Both the position numbers and the translations under genes were made by a program. A DNA stretch of 64,000 nt, taken from the NCBI RefSeq assembly GCF_001423695.1, contig NZ_LMOZ01000002.1, positions 186,658 through 250,657 of the forward strand, given 5' to 3'. The DNA is from Leifsonia sp. Leaf336 (GTDB lineage Bacteria > Actinomycetota > Actinomycetes > Actinomycetales > Microbacteriaceae). Under the pieces are notes generated by a model. That model made no database searches, was not told the origin of the DNA, and saw only the letters and a program-made list of their open reading frames with translations. Below are positions 49,249 through 60,921 of this stretch, one piece after another (the first letter of the stretch is position 1; every line of letters starts with the position of its first letter).

Positions 49249-50868
49249 TCAGTGGCCCGTCCCCGCCAGCACCTCCCGCTGCCGCGCGCGGCCCGGGTCG
49301 GCGTAGTACTTCGCCCACCATGCGTCGGTCGGGTCGAGGCCCACCGCCGCCACCACTCCGCTCAGCGGCCCCGGCGTCGGCTCGTGCGGCTTCAGCGACA
49401 GCGTGTACCGGAACCGGTAGTGGTCGAACAGCCGCATGAACTCGGTGAGGTACGCCTCCGCCACCCCGCTGTCGCCGCGGATGATCAGCATGTTCTCGTC
49501 GTTGCCCGTGGTGGAGGCCACGCTGAAGTTCGCCGACCCCGTCACGACGATCGGGTCGTCGCCGAGCGGGTCGATCAGCAGGTACTTGCTGTGCACGTAC
49601 TCCACGTTGGTGGAGAGCGGGTTCCGCATCTCCGCCACGAACCCGGCGAGTGCGTCGGCCGGGAGGAAGGCTCCGGCGACGATGGTCGTGTTCGGGTCGG
49701 TGACGGCGGCGGAGGCCTTGGCCGCCGCCTTCGCGTCCTCGAACAGCAGGTAGCGGAGCGCGGCGTGCGACCCCGGCAGGTCGTCGCCGAACCGCGAGTC
49801 GAGCGTGAACGGGAAGGTGCCGCAGGCGATCGTGCTCGCGCTGCCGAAGAGCGCCGCATACCGGTCGAGCGCGGTGGCGTGCGTGTGCGGGCTGAACACG
49901 ACCGAGACCCCGCCGGGCCACTCGTCCGGGAGCGCGTCGTTCGCGTCCACCCAGTCGTTCAGCGCGCTGTACGGCGGGTCGCCGAGCAACTGCTGCCAGT
50001 ACGCGAGGTACGCCGCCGCGACGGTCGGGTCGTCGATCGAGTGCCCGACATTCGACTGGCCGAAGACGCCGTTGGTGGTGACGTTCGTCGATCCTGTCCA
50101 GACCGCGACGGGCGCACCGGCGTGGGAGGCCACGATGAACTTGTTGTGCGGGATCCTCGCGTGCGCCCGCCACCGCGCGACGAGGTCGTCGATGCCCGCG
50201 GTGGTCACCGCGTCGTGGTTCTTCGGGTTGCCGTCGTCGACGATGAGCTGCACGGAGGCCCCGGCGTGCGCGGCGACGCCGAACGCGCCGAGCACCGCGG
50301 GCAGCTGGAACTCGTAGAACGACCCGTGCAGTTCCCAGCTCGCGTCCTGCGCCCTCCCGATGAACGCGAGGAGGGCCTCCTCGAGCCCGCGGGAGAGCCA
50401 GGTCCAGGCCGCGTTGTTGGGGACGTCCTGCGGCTCGGCGTTGTGGAAGCGCTCGGCGTAGGCCTGCGACGAGATGACCCCGCGGTTGAACCACACGCCC
50501 TGCTGCGCGGGCTGGGCCGTCGAGATCGGCAGGGTCACCGTCTCGCGGGAGGTCAGCACCTGGCCCGGCGTCCCCTCCAGACTGTGGACGATGTAGGTGT
50601 AGTCGTGGCCCTCCTTGGCGGTGTAATCGCCCCAGAGGAACGTCTGCAGGGGGTTCACGTCCGTCGTCCACGTGCCCGCCGGCGCCCCGGTGAACCGCAG
50701 CCGGTTGGGCAGCCAGCGGTGCTCACCCGCCGTGTGGTCGAGTCGTTCGATGCCGAAGCCGTGGACTCCCGGCATGGTCGCCTGGTCGTGGTCGATTCCG
50801 ATCAGGACGACGTCGTTGCCGGCGATGGCCTGTGCGGACAACGGTCCGCTGCTGCTGGTGACTTTCAT
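49249..50868 (-). CDS. Phospholipase D-like domain protein
   Basis: A 539-residue protein with two PLD-type HxK half-sites: IPHNKFIVASHAG followed by VWTGSTN, and YVHSKYLLIDPLG followed by VVTGSANFS. The first 110 residues form a beta-rich domain of unknown kind. There is no signal peptide, so the enzyme appears cytosolic. Substrates of such proteins range from phospholipids to DNA. GGGGAG precedes the ATG. It is divergent from the ABC importer operon and 43 bp downstream of the GIY-YIG gene on the same strand. Confidence 0.82.
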   Translation of the reverse strand: MKVTSSSGPLSAQAIAGNDVVLIGIDHDQATMPGVHGFGIERLDHTAGEHRWLPNRLRFTGAPAGTWTTDVNPLQTFLWGDYTAKEGHDYTYIVHSLEGTPGQVLTSRETVTLPISTAQPAQQGVWFNRGVISSQAYAERFHNAEPQDVPNNAAWTWLSRGLEEALLAFIGRAQDASWELHGSFYEFQLPAVLGAFGVAAHAGASVQLIVDDGNPKNHDAVTTAGIDDLVARWRAHARIPHNKFIVASHAGAPVAVWTGSTNVTTNGVFGQSNVGHSIDDPTVAAAYLAYWQQLLGDPPYSALNDWVDANDALPDEWPGGVSVVFSPHTHATALDRYAALFGSASTIACGTFPFTLDSRFGDDLPGSHAALRYLLFEDAKAAAKASAAVTDPNTTIVAGAFLPADALAGFVAEMRNPLSTNVEYVHSKYLLIDPLGDDPIVVTGSANFSVASTTGNDENMLIIRGDSGVAEAYLTEFMRLFDHYRFRYTLSLKPHEPTPGPLSGVVAAVGLDPTDAWWAKYYADPGRARQREVLAGTGH

Positions 50869-50968
50869 GAGTGCTCCCCGACGTCATCCCCCGCCCGGAG
50901 CATAGGAGGGTCGTGCGCCCCCGCACCACCCCTGCCCATCGCATGTCCCGCGGAGGAGCGCGAGCTTC

Positions 50969-51006
50969 CGTGACGCCGTGTTTCGCGGGCGAAACAGACG
51001 GTCACG
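50969..51006. promoter_or_regulatory. Large palindrome upstream of the ABC importer operon
   Basis: Arms CGTGACGCCGTGTTTCGC (50969-50986) and GCGAAACAGACGGTCACG (50989-51006) match at 15 of 18 positions. It can be read as nested half-sites GTGAC-N5-GTTTC and GAAAC-N5-GTCAC. It lies about 90 bp before the importer ATG and 101 bp before the divergent PLD gene. An operator for a dimeric or tetrameric regulator, or a leader hairpin, would both fit. Confidence 0.5.
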
Positions 51007-51095
51007 CAGGCTCGACCGCTGTTGCGAACGGCCGCATCCTGGGCTGCATCCCGTCCCGCGTCCTCAGCAATCCCCGACCCGCTCCAGGAGATCCC

Positions 51096-52736
51096 ATGCG
51101 TTCCCGTTCCCTCCGCACCCTCGCCGGCGCCGCCGTCGCGCTCAGCAGCGTGCTCGCCCTCGCCGCCTGCGCCGGCGGCTCGGACGCCGCGACCGGCGGC
51201 GGCCAGAAGGTCGACGGCGGCACCATCGTCTACGCCCACCAGCAGGAGCCCGCCTGCGTCTTCGGAGGCTGGATCGAGCAGGCGTACCTGTCGTATCAGG
51301 TGCTCGACAACCTCACCTCGCTCGACGAGAACCACAAGGTCGTCCCGTGGCTCGCCACCGCGTGGAAGCAGTCCGACGACGGGCTGACCTGGACCTTCAC
51401 GCTCAAGAAGGGCGTGAAGTTCACCGACGGCACACCGCTCACCGCGGCGGCCGTCGCCTACAACTTCGACTACTGGGTCCAGGGCGGCAACAGCACCGCC
51501 AAGGTGTGGCTCGACGGCTACTACAAGTCGGCCCAGGCGATCGACGACCAGACCCTCCAGATCAACCTGAGCCACCCGTATCCACGGCTCGCGGACAACC
51601 TCTCGCAGGGCTACTTCGGCATCCAGTCGCAGCACGCGCTGCAGACCCGCACCAAGGAGCAGAACTGCGAGGCCCCGATCGGCTCCGGCGCGTTCACCGT
51701 CGACAAGTGGAACCGCGGCCAGGACATCATCCTGAAGAAGAACAAGGACTACACCTCGCCGCCCGCGAACGCCAAGCACACCGGCCCGGCCTACGTCGAC
51801 ACCATCGACTGGAAGTTCGTCGCCGATCCGACCACCCGCGTGGCCGCGCTGCAGGGAGGCCAGGTCGACGCGATCTACGACGTGCCCTCCGTGCAGTGGA
51901 GCGTGCTGAAGAGCGGTGGCTACCAGCTCGAGAAGTTCGTCACCCCCGGCCGCCCGCAGCAGATCTCGTTCAACACCGCGAAGGGCCCGTTCACCGACGA
52001 GAAGGTGCGCCAGGCGTTCGCCTACAGCCTCGACCGCCCCGAGATCGTGAACACGATCGGCCGCGGGGTCATCCCGTCGGAGGGCAACGGCGGCGTCAGC
52101 CAGGCGACCCCCGGCTACAGCCAGAAGGCCGCCGACTGGTACACCCAGGACGCGAAGAAGGCGAACGCCCTCCTCGATGCCGCCGGCTGGAGCCAGAAGA
52201 ACAGCGACGGCGTCCGTGAGAAGGACGGCCAGGCGCTGACCGTGCGGCTGCCCTACGGCGCCGGCTCGATCATCAACGCCGACGGCGCTGCCATCCTGCA
52301 GGGCGTCAAGGAGCAGGCGAGCAAGGTCGGCTTCGACGTCAAGCTGATTCCGGTGCCGCAGAGCGAGTTCTTCTCGGGCAAGTACTCCGGGCCGGACGCC
52401 TACGACCTCCAGGCCGGCTACTGGACCTCCGTCACGGCGGGCATCCTCTACATCAACTGGAGGCCGTCCACCGCCGACGACCCGAACTTCAGCAACAGCG
52501 CCTTCTACAACGACCCGGTGCTCGCCCAGTACATCCTCGACGGCAACTCCGCGGCGACGATCGAGCAGCAGAACGCCGACTACCAGAAGGCGCAGGACTA
52601 CATCGCGCAGCACGCCCTCTCGATCGGCGTCTACGACCGGCTGAGCACGCTCGCCGTGTCGCCGAAGCTGCACGGCGTCTGGCAGGAGCACGCACAGGGA
52701 GGGCCGACGTTCTATGACGCCTATCTCACCAAGTAG
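51096..52736 (+). CDS. ABC transporter substrate-binding lipoprotein, family 5 (Opp/Dpp type)
   Basis: A 546-residue exported protein. It has an N-terminal signal (MRSRSLRTLAGAAVALS) with the lipobox LAAC, so it is lipid-anchored outside the membrane. The family-5 pattern is clear: WLATAWKQSDDGLTWTFTLK and KGVKFTDGTPLTAAAV, then GSGAFTVDKW and VRQAFAYSLDRPEIV. ATG 51096 has CCAGGAGA upstream. It should bind peptides or another small organic compound for the downstream permeases. Its end overlaps the next gene by 23 bp. Confidence 0.92.
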   Translation: MRSRSLRTLAGAAVALSSVLALAACAGGSDAATGGGQKVDGGTIVYAHQQEPACVFGGWIEQAYLSYQVLDNLTSLDENHKVVPWLATAWKQSDDGLTWTFTLKKGVKFTDGTPLTAAAVAYNFDYWVQGGNSTAKVWLDGYYKSAQAIDDQTLQINLSHPYPRLADNLSQGYFGIQSQHALQTRTKEQNCEAPIGSGAFTVDKWNRGQDIILKKNKDYTSPPANAKHTGPAYVDTIDWKFVADPTTRVAALQGGQVDAIYDVPSVQWSVLKSGGYQLEKFVTPGRPQQISFNTAKGPFTDEKVRQAFAYSLDRPEIVNTIGRGVIPSEGNGGVSQATPGYSQKAADWYTQDAKKANALLDAAGWSQKNSDGVREKDGQALTVRLPYGAGSIINADGAAILQGVKEQASKVGFDVKLIPVPQSEFFSGKYSGPDAYDLQAGYWTSVTAGILYINWRPSTADDPNFSNSAFYNDPVLAQYILDGNSAATIEQQNADYQKAQDYIAQHALSIGVYDRLSTLAVSPKLHGVWQEHAQGGPTFYDAYLTK

Positions 52737-53760
52737 GGCTGCCTCACCACGTGAGCTCCAGGCCGCAGCCGTGGCCGAGGCCGGGGCGGTCGTCACGACC
52801 GTCCGGCCCCGGCGCGGGCGGGCGGTGGTCCTCACCGTCCTGAAGAAGGTGGGGGCGGCGGCCGTGGTGCTCTGGGGCGCGGCGACGGTGGCGTTCTTCG
52901 CCCAGCTCGCGCTCCCGGGCGACCGGGCGACGACCATCCTCAACATCCGCGCCGGCCAGGTGCAGCTGCGCACGCCGGCGGAGCTCGAGCAGATCCGCGC
53001 GCAGTACGGCCTGACCCGGCCGGTCATCGTGCAGTACCTCGACTACCTCCGCGGACTGGTCAGCGGCGACTTCGGCGACTCGTATCAGCAGTACCGGCCG
53101 GTCACCGCGATCATCGGCGAGCAGCTCGGCAGCACCGTCACCCTCTCGCTCACCGCGATCGCGCTGGCCTGGGTGATCATGGTCGTCTGGGTCACGCTGA
53201 CCGCCGGCCGCGGCCCGCGGGTCGGCGCACTCGGCTCGACCGTGGACGTCGTGACCGCCGGGCTGCCCGCCTACTGGCTCGGCATCATCCTGCTGCTCGT
53301 CTTCGGGCTGGGGCTGCGCTGGTTCCCGATCATCAGCGGCTCGGCGCCCAACGGCATCGTGCTGCCCGCGCTCACGCTCGCCATCCCGCTCGCCGGCTTC
53401 ATGGCGCAGAGCGTGCGCACCGAGTTCGAGCGCTCGCTCGACCAGCCGTTCGTGCTCTCGGCCCGGATGCGCGGCATGGGGGAGTGGGGCATCCGCCTGC
53501 GTCACGTCCTGCGGCACGCGGTGATCCCCGCGGTCACGCTCTCCGGGTGGGCGCTCGGCGCCACGCTGTCGGGCGCCGTGATCGTGGAGTCGATCTTCTC
53601 CCGCCCGGGCATCGGCTCCGTACTGGTCACCGCCGTCAACTCGCAGGATCTGCCGGTCGTCACCGGGATCGTGACCCTGGTCGCCGTGGTCTACGTGGCT
53701 GCGAACCTCATCGTGGACGTCGTCTACACCGTGATCGACCCCCGGTTGGAGCTGTCATGA
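52714..53760 (+). CDS. ABC transporter permease (DppB/OppB type)
   Basis: A 348-residue permease with about six helices, the DppB-type periplasmic region after helix 1 (ELEQIRAQYGLTRPVIVQYL, GDFGDSYQQYRPV) and the inner-membrane EAA-like loop (VLSARMRGMGEWGIRLRHVL). The N-terminal 35 residues are a longer cytosolic tail than usual. ATG 52714 lies inside the end of the binding-protein gene. It pairs with the next permease. Confidence 0.9.
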   Translation: MTPISPSRAASPRELQAAAVAEAGAVVTTVRPRRGRAVVLTVLKKVGAAAVVLWGAATVAFFAQLALPGDRATTILNIRAGQVQLRTPAELEQIRAQYGLTRPVIVQYLDYLRGLVSGDFGDSYQQYRPVTAIIGEQLGSTVTLSLTAIALAWVIMVVWVTLTAGRGPRVGALGSTVDVVTAGLPAYWLGIILLLVFGLGLRWFPIISGSAPNGIVLPALTLAIPLAGFMAQSVRTEFERSLDQPFVLSARMRGMGEWGIRLRHVLRHAVIPAVTLSGWALGATLSGAVIVESIFSRPGIGSVLVTAVNSQDLPVVTGIVTLVAVVYVAANLIVDVVYTVIDPRLELS

Positions 53761-54640
53761 CCTCCCTCACCAGCGCGTCGCCGAAACGGACGGGCGGCGC
53801 ACCCGCGGTCCGGCAGTCCGCGGCCTCCCGACTCGCCCGCGCGCCGTGGGGCCTGTACCTCGCGATCGCGTTCGCGGCCCTCCTGCTCGTGGCGGTGATC
53901 GCGCCGCAGCTCCTCACGACGCACCTCCCGACCGCCATCGATTACGGCGCCGCGCTGCAGCCGCCGAGTTGGGCGCACCCGTTCGGAACCGACGAGTCGG
54001 GCCGCGACCTCTACACCCGCATCGTTTGGGGTGCGCGCGACTCGCTCACCATCGGCGTGGGAGCCGCTGCCGTGAGCATCGGTCTCGCCTTGATCCTCGG
54101 CACGCTCGCCGCGCTCGGCGTCAAGCCCGTCGCCCTGGTCGTTGACCGCTTCGTGGAGATCCTGTTCACCTTCCCCGCCCTCCTGCTGGCGCTGCTGCTC
54201 ATCGCCATCGCGGGGCCGAGCGCGGCGACGCAGGTGCTCGCCGTCGGAGTCGGCACCGCGCCCGGGTATGCGCGCATGATCCGCGGCCAGATCCTCGGCG
54301 CGCGCAACTCGGGCTATGTGGAGGCCGCGACCGCCCTCGGCCACTCGCGCTGGCGGATCGTGCGCGCACACATCCTCCCGAACGCGCTGCGGCCGCTGGT
54401 CGCCGTGTTCGCGCTGTCGATCGGTCAGTCCATCGTGTGGGCGTCGAGCCTCTCGTTCCTCGGTCTCGGCGTCGCGCCGCCCGCCTCCGAGTGGGGCGCC
54501 CTGCTCGACGCGGGGCGCGCCTACCTCACCACGGCCTGGTGGCTCGTCGTCGTCCCGGGTCTCGTCATCGTCGCCGTCGCGCTCGCCGCGACCACCATCG
54601 GCCGGTACATCCAGGCGCGCCTGGAGAAGGGGGAGCGATC

Positions 54641-54644
<4 letters not shown>
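53757..54644 (+). CDS. ABC transporter permease (DppC/OppC type)
   Basis: A 295-residue permease with the DppC hallmark HPFGTDESGRDLYTRIVWGA and the coupling loop NSGYVEAATALGHSRWRIVR. It forms the second half of the membrane channel. It overlaps the upstream permease and the downstream ATPase by 4 bp each. Confidence 0.92.
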
Positions 54645-56361
<1,717 letters not shown>

Positions 56362-56365
<4 letters not shown>

Positions 56366-57774
56366 CCACCGAACCCAAGCAGCTCTTCGTCAACCTGTTC
56401 GAGATGGCGTGCGTGAGCCACATCACGCACGGGCTGTGGCCGCTTCCCGGCAACAACCGCGAGCGCTTCGCCGACCTCGACTACTGGCTGGAGCTCGCGC
56501 AGCTGCTGGAGCACGGCGGCTTCGACGGCATCTTCCTCGCCGACGTCATCGGCGCGTACGACGTGTTCCGCGGCGGCCCCGAGACCGCGCTGCGGGAGGG
56601 CCTCCAGAGCCCGAACCTCGACCCGCTGCTGCTCGTGCCGGCGATGGCTGCAGTGACCGAGCGCCTGGGCTTCGGCGTCACCTTCTCGACCACGTACGAG
56701 CCGCCGTTCGCGTTCGCCCGCCGCATGTCGACCCTCGACCACCTCACCAAGGGGAGGATCGGGTGGAACATCGTGACCTCGTACCTCCCCAACGCCGCCC
56801 GCAACTTCGGGCTCGACGACGAGGTGCCGCACGACGAGCGCTACCGCCGGGCTGAGGAGTACCTCGACGTGCTCTACAAGCTGTGGGAGGGCTCCTGGGA
56901 CGACGACGCCGTCATCGCCGACCGCGAGGCGCGCGTCTTCACCGACCCCTCCAAGGTGCGGTACATCGACCACGTCGGCGAGCGGCACCGCGTCGCCGGG
57001 CCGCACATCGTGCACCCGTCGCCGCAACGCACGCCCGTGCTGTTCCAGGCGACCGGGTCGCCTGCAGGCATCGAGTTCGCCGGCCGGCACGCCGAGGTCG
57101 TCTTCACCGGCGGCCGCACGAGCGAGGAATTCCGCCGCAACGCCGACGGGATGCGCGACGCCGCCGAACGGCACGACCGGCAACGCGACGACGTCAAGTT
57201 CATCGCGATGGCGGGCGTGATCGTCGGGCGCACGACCGAGGAGGCCGAAGACAAGTGGAGGCTGTACCAGCAGCACTCCAGCCTCGACGGCATCCTCGCG
57301 CACAGCAGCCTCCCGGTCGATCTGACGGCGTTCCCGCGCGACATCACCGTGCGGGAGGCCCTGGCGCGAGCGGAGTTCCCGGCGGAGCGGGTGCCGTTCC
57401 TCCCGCTGGACAAGACCGTGGGCCAGGCACTCGACTTCGTGAAGAACGGCCGGGACGACCGCTTCCTGGTGGTCGGCGATGCGAAGACGGTGGCCGACGA
57501 GATCGAGCGCTGGCTCGACGAGGACGGCCTGGACGGCATCAACCTGCGCCAGTACCACTCGTTCGAGACGGCGCGCGACTTCGCCGACCTGGTCATCCCC
57601 GAGCTGCGCCGCCGCGGCCGGTTGCCGCAGGAGGGCGAGCGGTCGGCCACGCTGCGCGAGCGCCTCTTCGGCGACGGCCGCAACCGACTCCCCGAGCGGC
57701 ACCCAGCCGCCCGCTACCGCGGCGGCGCGAACCTCCACGAGCCTGCGCTGGATGCGGCGCTGCCCGCACGCTGA
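56362..57774 (+). CDS. LLM-class FMN-dependent monooxygenase (NtaA/SnaA/DszA/SoxA family)
   Basis: A 470-residue flavin monooxygenase of the bacterial-luciferase fold. Typical stretches: NNRERFADLDYWLELAQLLE, RRMSTLDHLTKGRIGWNIVT, VLFQATGSPAGIEFAGRHAE. Relatives oxidise nitrilotriacetate, dibenzothiophene sulfone or other N- or S-organic compounds with FMNH2 from a separate reductase, which is not in the window. Its 4-bp coupling to the importer suggests that the imported compound is its substrate. Confidence 0.88.
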
Positions 57775-57846
57775 CGCCGAGGCCGAAAGGCGCGGAAAGG
57801 CGCGCGAAACAGCGTCGCGGCGCACGGTGCCTGCGTGATCGCACGC

Positions 57847-57852
57847 TAGGTT
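57847..57852 (+). promoter_or_regulatory. -10 element of the FtsX permease operon (leaderless)
   Basis: TAGGTT lies exactly 6 nt before ATG 57859. The intervening GAGGGA could act as a weak ribosome site but is too close, so leaderless initiation is more likely. Confidence 0.55.
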
Positions 57853-57858
57853 GAGGGA

Positions 57859-60800
57859 ATGCGTGCGAGGGAGGGCCGGGCGGGGGCAGGCGCGCGCCGG
57901 CAACGGTCGTTCTGGCTGCAGCGCAGCAGGGCCCAGCGCGGAACCCTCGTCGCGACCGGTCTCGTCATCGTGGTGGTCGCCGCGCTCGCGAGCGTGATGT
58001 CCGGGCTCGCGTTCCGGTCGCCGACCGCCGCTGTGCGGGCCACCCTCGCCGACGAGCCGGCAGCCGTGACCTCCCTGGCGCTGGAGTCGTCTGCGCTGTC
58101 CGATCTGACGGCGCAGGACGCGGAGGTCCGCCGTGTTCTCGCACACCGCTTCGAGCGGCTGCCGGTGAGTGTCGCCGGCGCCTTCTCCGCTCCGCAGGTC
58201 CCCGTGGTGGGAGGCGGCACAGCGCTGCTCCTCGTGGCCGGCGACGACCTCCACTCGCGCGTCGTCGTGTCCGGAGGCCGCTGGCCCGACGCGAGCGGCC
58301 AGGCCGCCGTCGACGAGGCCTTCGCGCGCGCCCATTCGCTCCGCGTCGGCGACCGGCTGCAGCTGCAGGGCGGTTCGGCGCCGGTCCCGGTGGAGGTGAC
58401 CGGCCTGTGGCGGCCCACCGATCCGTCCGCGCCCGCCTGGCTCGGCCTGACCGACGGTCAGGCCGGAACGGACGGCCGGGTCGTCGTGGATGCGGCGACC
58501 GCGAGTGCGGCGAGCGACGGCCTTACCGGCAGCTGGGTTGTGACGCCCGACGCCCGGCGGGCGACCGCTGCCCAGCTCCCGCGCCTCCACCATGCCCTGG
58601 CGGGCGCGGCCGGCGAGCTGAGCGGCGACTCGACGGCGGGCAGCAGTCCGTTCTCCGCCGAGGGCGACGCGACGGCGACGGTCGCGGCGATGCAGCGTTC
58701 GGTCGTCGCTCTGCACGCCGTCATCCCGGTTCCGCTCGCCGTGCTCGCCGCCTGTTCGGCGATCGCCCTCGTGCTGCTCGCCCAGCTGCTGGCCGGCGCC
58801 CGGAGGGTCGAGACGCGACTGCTGCGATCGCGCGGTGTCACCATCCCGACCCTCGCCGGGGCGACGGCCGTCGAATCCGGCATCGTCGCTGTGCTCGCGA
58901 CGATCGTCGGCACTGCCGCGGCCCAGGTCGTCCTCCTGGTCACGGTCGCTCCGCCCTCCCAGGCGCTCGACATGCTGCTGCCGCCGCTGCTGACCGTCGC
59001 GATGGCGGTCCTCGCGTCGACGCTCACGGTCGTCTTCTCCGCGCGCGCCGCCTCTGATTCTCCGGGGGCGGTGGAGGCCGGGCGCGGCCGGGTCGTCGTG
59101 TCGGGAGGCCTCACCGTGCTGGCGGTCATCGCCGCGGCGGTGACACTGTGGCGCTTCGTGGCGTTCGGACCGGCCGTCGGCGGCGGATCCGACGCGGTCG
59201 ATCCCACCGGGGTGGTCGCGCCCGCGGCGGTGCTGTGCGCGATCGCGCTGATCGGCCTCCTGCTGTTCGGGCCGGTCTCGGCCGCCGTCGAGCGCGTCGC
59301 CGGGCGTGGCCGCGGTGTCGCCGGTGTGCTGCCCGCCCGCCAGGTGGGTCGCGGTGTCGCGCTTTTCGCCGGACCGGTCGCGCTCATCGTGCTCGCGGTC
59401 GGCTCGCTGACGTTCGCCGCCGGCTACGCCGGGACGTTCACCGGCTTCCTGCGCGACTCCGCCCTGCTGGTGAACGGCGCGGCCGTGCGCACCGATCTCG
59501 GGGTGAGCGGGAGCCCGCACGGCCCGGCCGACACCTCCGGAGCCGCGAGCTTGGCCACCGTGCCCGGGGTGACGGCGGTCTCGCCCGCGATCGTCGACGA
59601 CGGGACGGTCGGCGACTCCGACATCGCGGTGGTCGCCGCGAACGCCGGCGAGCTGTCGACACTGCTGCCGATCGGCGGTTACCTGCTCGACACGGGCGAC
59701 CTATCGCGCCGCCTGCAGGTGAAGGGCGCTCTCGCGGGAGCCGAGCTCCCGGCGGGCTCGCACACGCTGACCGCGCACGCCGCGGTGACAGCCGGCGTGG
59801 GTGACGCCGTCGCGGCCGGTGGTACCGCGTGGCTGGCGACCTCCACCGGGGAGGTGGTGCCGGTGACCGGGACCGTCGTGCCGTCGGCCGCCCCCGCCAC
59901 GATCACCTTCCCGCTCCCGGCTGGCGCCACCCGCCTCGTCGCGCTCGACGTGGCTCTGGAGGCTCCGGACGGCGCCGTCGACCTCGGCCTGCGGGTGGCC
60001 GGCCTCCCGCGCGGCGCCGGCAGCTGGGTCTCTGCACCCGCGGCCTTCGGTTCATCGGGCGCGTTCCGCGACGATGGCCCGCTGGGGGCGCGCGGCGCCT
60101 CGCTCACCGGGGACGCGTCGGTGCGGTTCGTGCCGCGCGGCGCGTCCGCACTCCCGCTCGCGGTCACCACCGCGCTCGCGCAGGACAACGCGCTCCAGGT
60201 GGGTCAGCGCATCGAGGTGCGCAGTGCGGTCGGCGACCTCCAGGGGCGGGTCGCGGCGATCGTGCCCGCGCTCCCCGGCACCTCGGCGGAGCGCGCCGTT
60301 TTCGCCGACCTGCCCGCGCTCACCGCCGAGCTGCTGCGGTCGTCGGCCTCGGTCTCGAGGGCCTCCTCCGTGTGGCTGGCCACCGACGGCGCCGCGGATG
60401 CCGGTACCGTAGCCGACGCCGTGCGCGCGAAGGTCGGCCCCGACGCCTCCGTGAGCACGGCCTCCGGCGCCTTCGTCGCCCGGTTCCTCGGAGGGGCCGT
60501 CATCAGCACCTGGCTGGGTGCGGCGGGGTGCGCGCTGCTGGCCGTCGCGGCGGTGGTCGCGGCGATCACCGCGGCGCTCCGCCGCCGGCGCGGGGAGGTC
60601 GTCGTGCTGCGCGCGGTCGGTCTCTCCGGTCGACAGCAGGCGTGGGCGCGACGGCTGGAGGTCATCGGCGTCGCCTGCGCGGCCGGTGTCTTCGGCCTCC
60701 TCGGCGGCGTCGTGGTCGTGCTGCTCGTCGGCAACACGCTCGCCCGCCTCTCGGTCGTCACCGCGCCGCCGACGCTGTCGGTGCAGGGCAGGGTCGACCC

Positions 60801-60921
60801 GGTCGGGATGACCCTCGGGGTGGTCGCGCTGGTGGCAGCCCTCGCCGTCGCGGTCTGGGGCTACGGCGCCGGCGTACGGCGCCAGGCCGCCGACACCGCG
60901 TACCGGGAGGAGACCCGATGA
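57859..60921 (+). CDS. Large FtsX-type ABC permease, subunit 1
   Basis: A 1020-residue protein with one N-terminal helix (about 30-50), a long external segment, a central block of helices (about 285-540), a second external segment (about 545-865) and a C-terminal block of three helices (about 870-1010). This is the duplicated MacB/FtsX layout. Such permeases work on lipids, lipoproteins or peptides at the outer membrane face, often as mechanotransmitters instead of true pores. It overlaps the second permease by 4 bp. Substrate unknown. Confidence 0.82.
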   Translation: MRAREGRAGAGARRQRSFWLQRSRAQRGTLVATGLVIVVVAALASVMSGLAFRSPTAAVRATLADEPAAVTSLALESSALSDLTAQDAEVRRVLAHRFERLPVSVAGAFSAPQVPVVGGGTALLLVAGDDLHSRVVVSGGRWPDASGQAAVDEAFARAHSLRVGDRLQLQGGSAPVPVEVTGLWRPTDPSAPAWLGLTDGQAGTDGRVVVDAATASAASDGLTGSWVVTPDARRATAAQLPRLHHALAGAAGELSGDSTAGSSPFSAEGDATATVAAMQRSVVALHAVIPVPLAVLAACSAIALVLLAQLLAGARRVETRLLRSRGVTIPTLAGATAVESGIVAVLATIVGTAAAQVVLLVTVAPPSQALDMLLPPLLTVAMAVLASTLTVVFSARAASDSPGAVEAGRGRVVVSGGLTVLAVIAAAVTLWRFVAFGPAVGGGSDAVDPTGVVAPAAVLCAIALIGLLLFGPVSAAVERVAGRGRGVAGVLPARQVGRGVALFAGPVALIVLAVGSLTFAAGYAGTFTGFLRDSALLVNGAAVRTDLGVSGSPHGPADTSGAASLATVPGVTAVSPAIVDDGTVGDSDIAVVAANAGELSTLLPIGGYLLDTGDLSRRLQVKGALAGAELPAGSHTLTAHAAVTAGVGDAVAAGGTAWLATSTGEVVPVTGTVVPSAAPATITFPLPAGATRLVALDVALEAPDGAVDLGLRVAGLPRGAGSWVSAPAAFGSSGAFRDDGPLGARGASLTGDASVRFVPRGASALPLAVTTALAQDNALQVGQRIEVRSAVGDLQGRVAAIVPALPGTSAERAVFADLPALTAELLRSSASVSRASSVWLATDGAADAGTVADAVRAKVGPDASVSTASGAFVARFLGGAVISTWLGAAGCALLAVAAVVAAITAALRRRRGEVVVLRAVGLSGRQQAWARRLEVIGVACAAGVFGLLGGVVVVLLVGNTLARLSVVTAPPTLSVQGRVDPVGMTLGVVALVAALAVAVWGYGAGVRRQAADTAYREETR

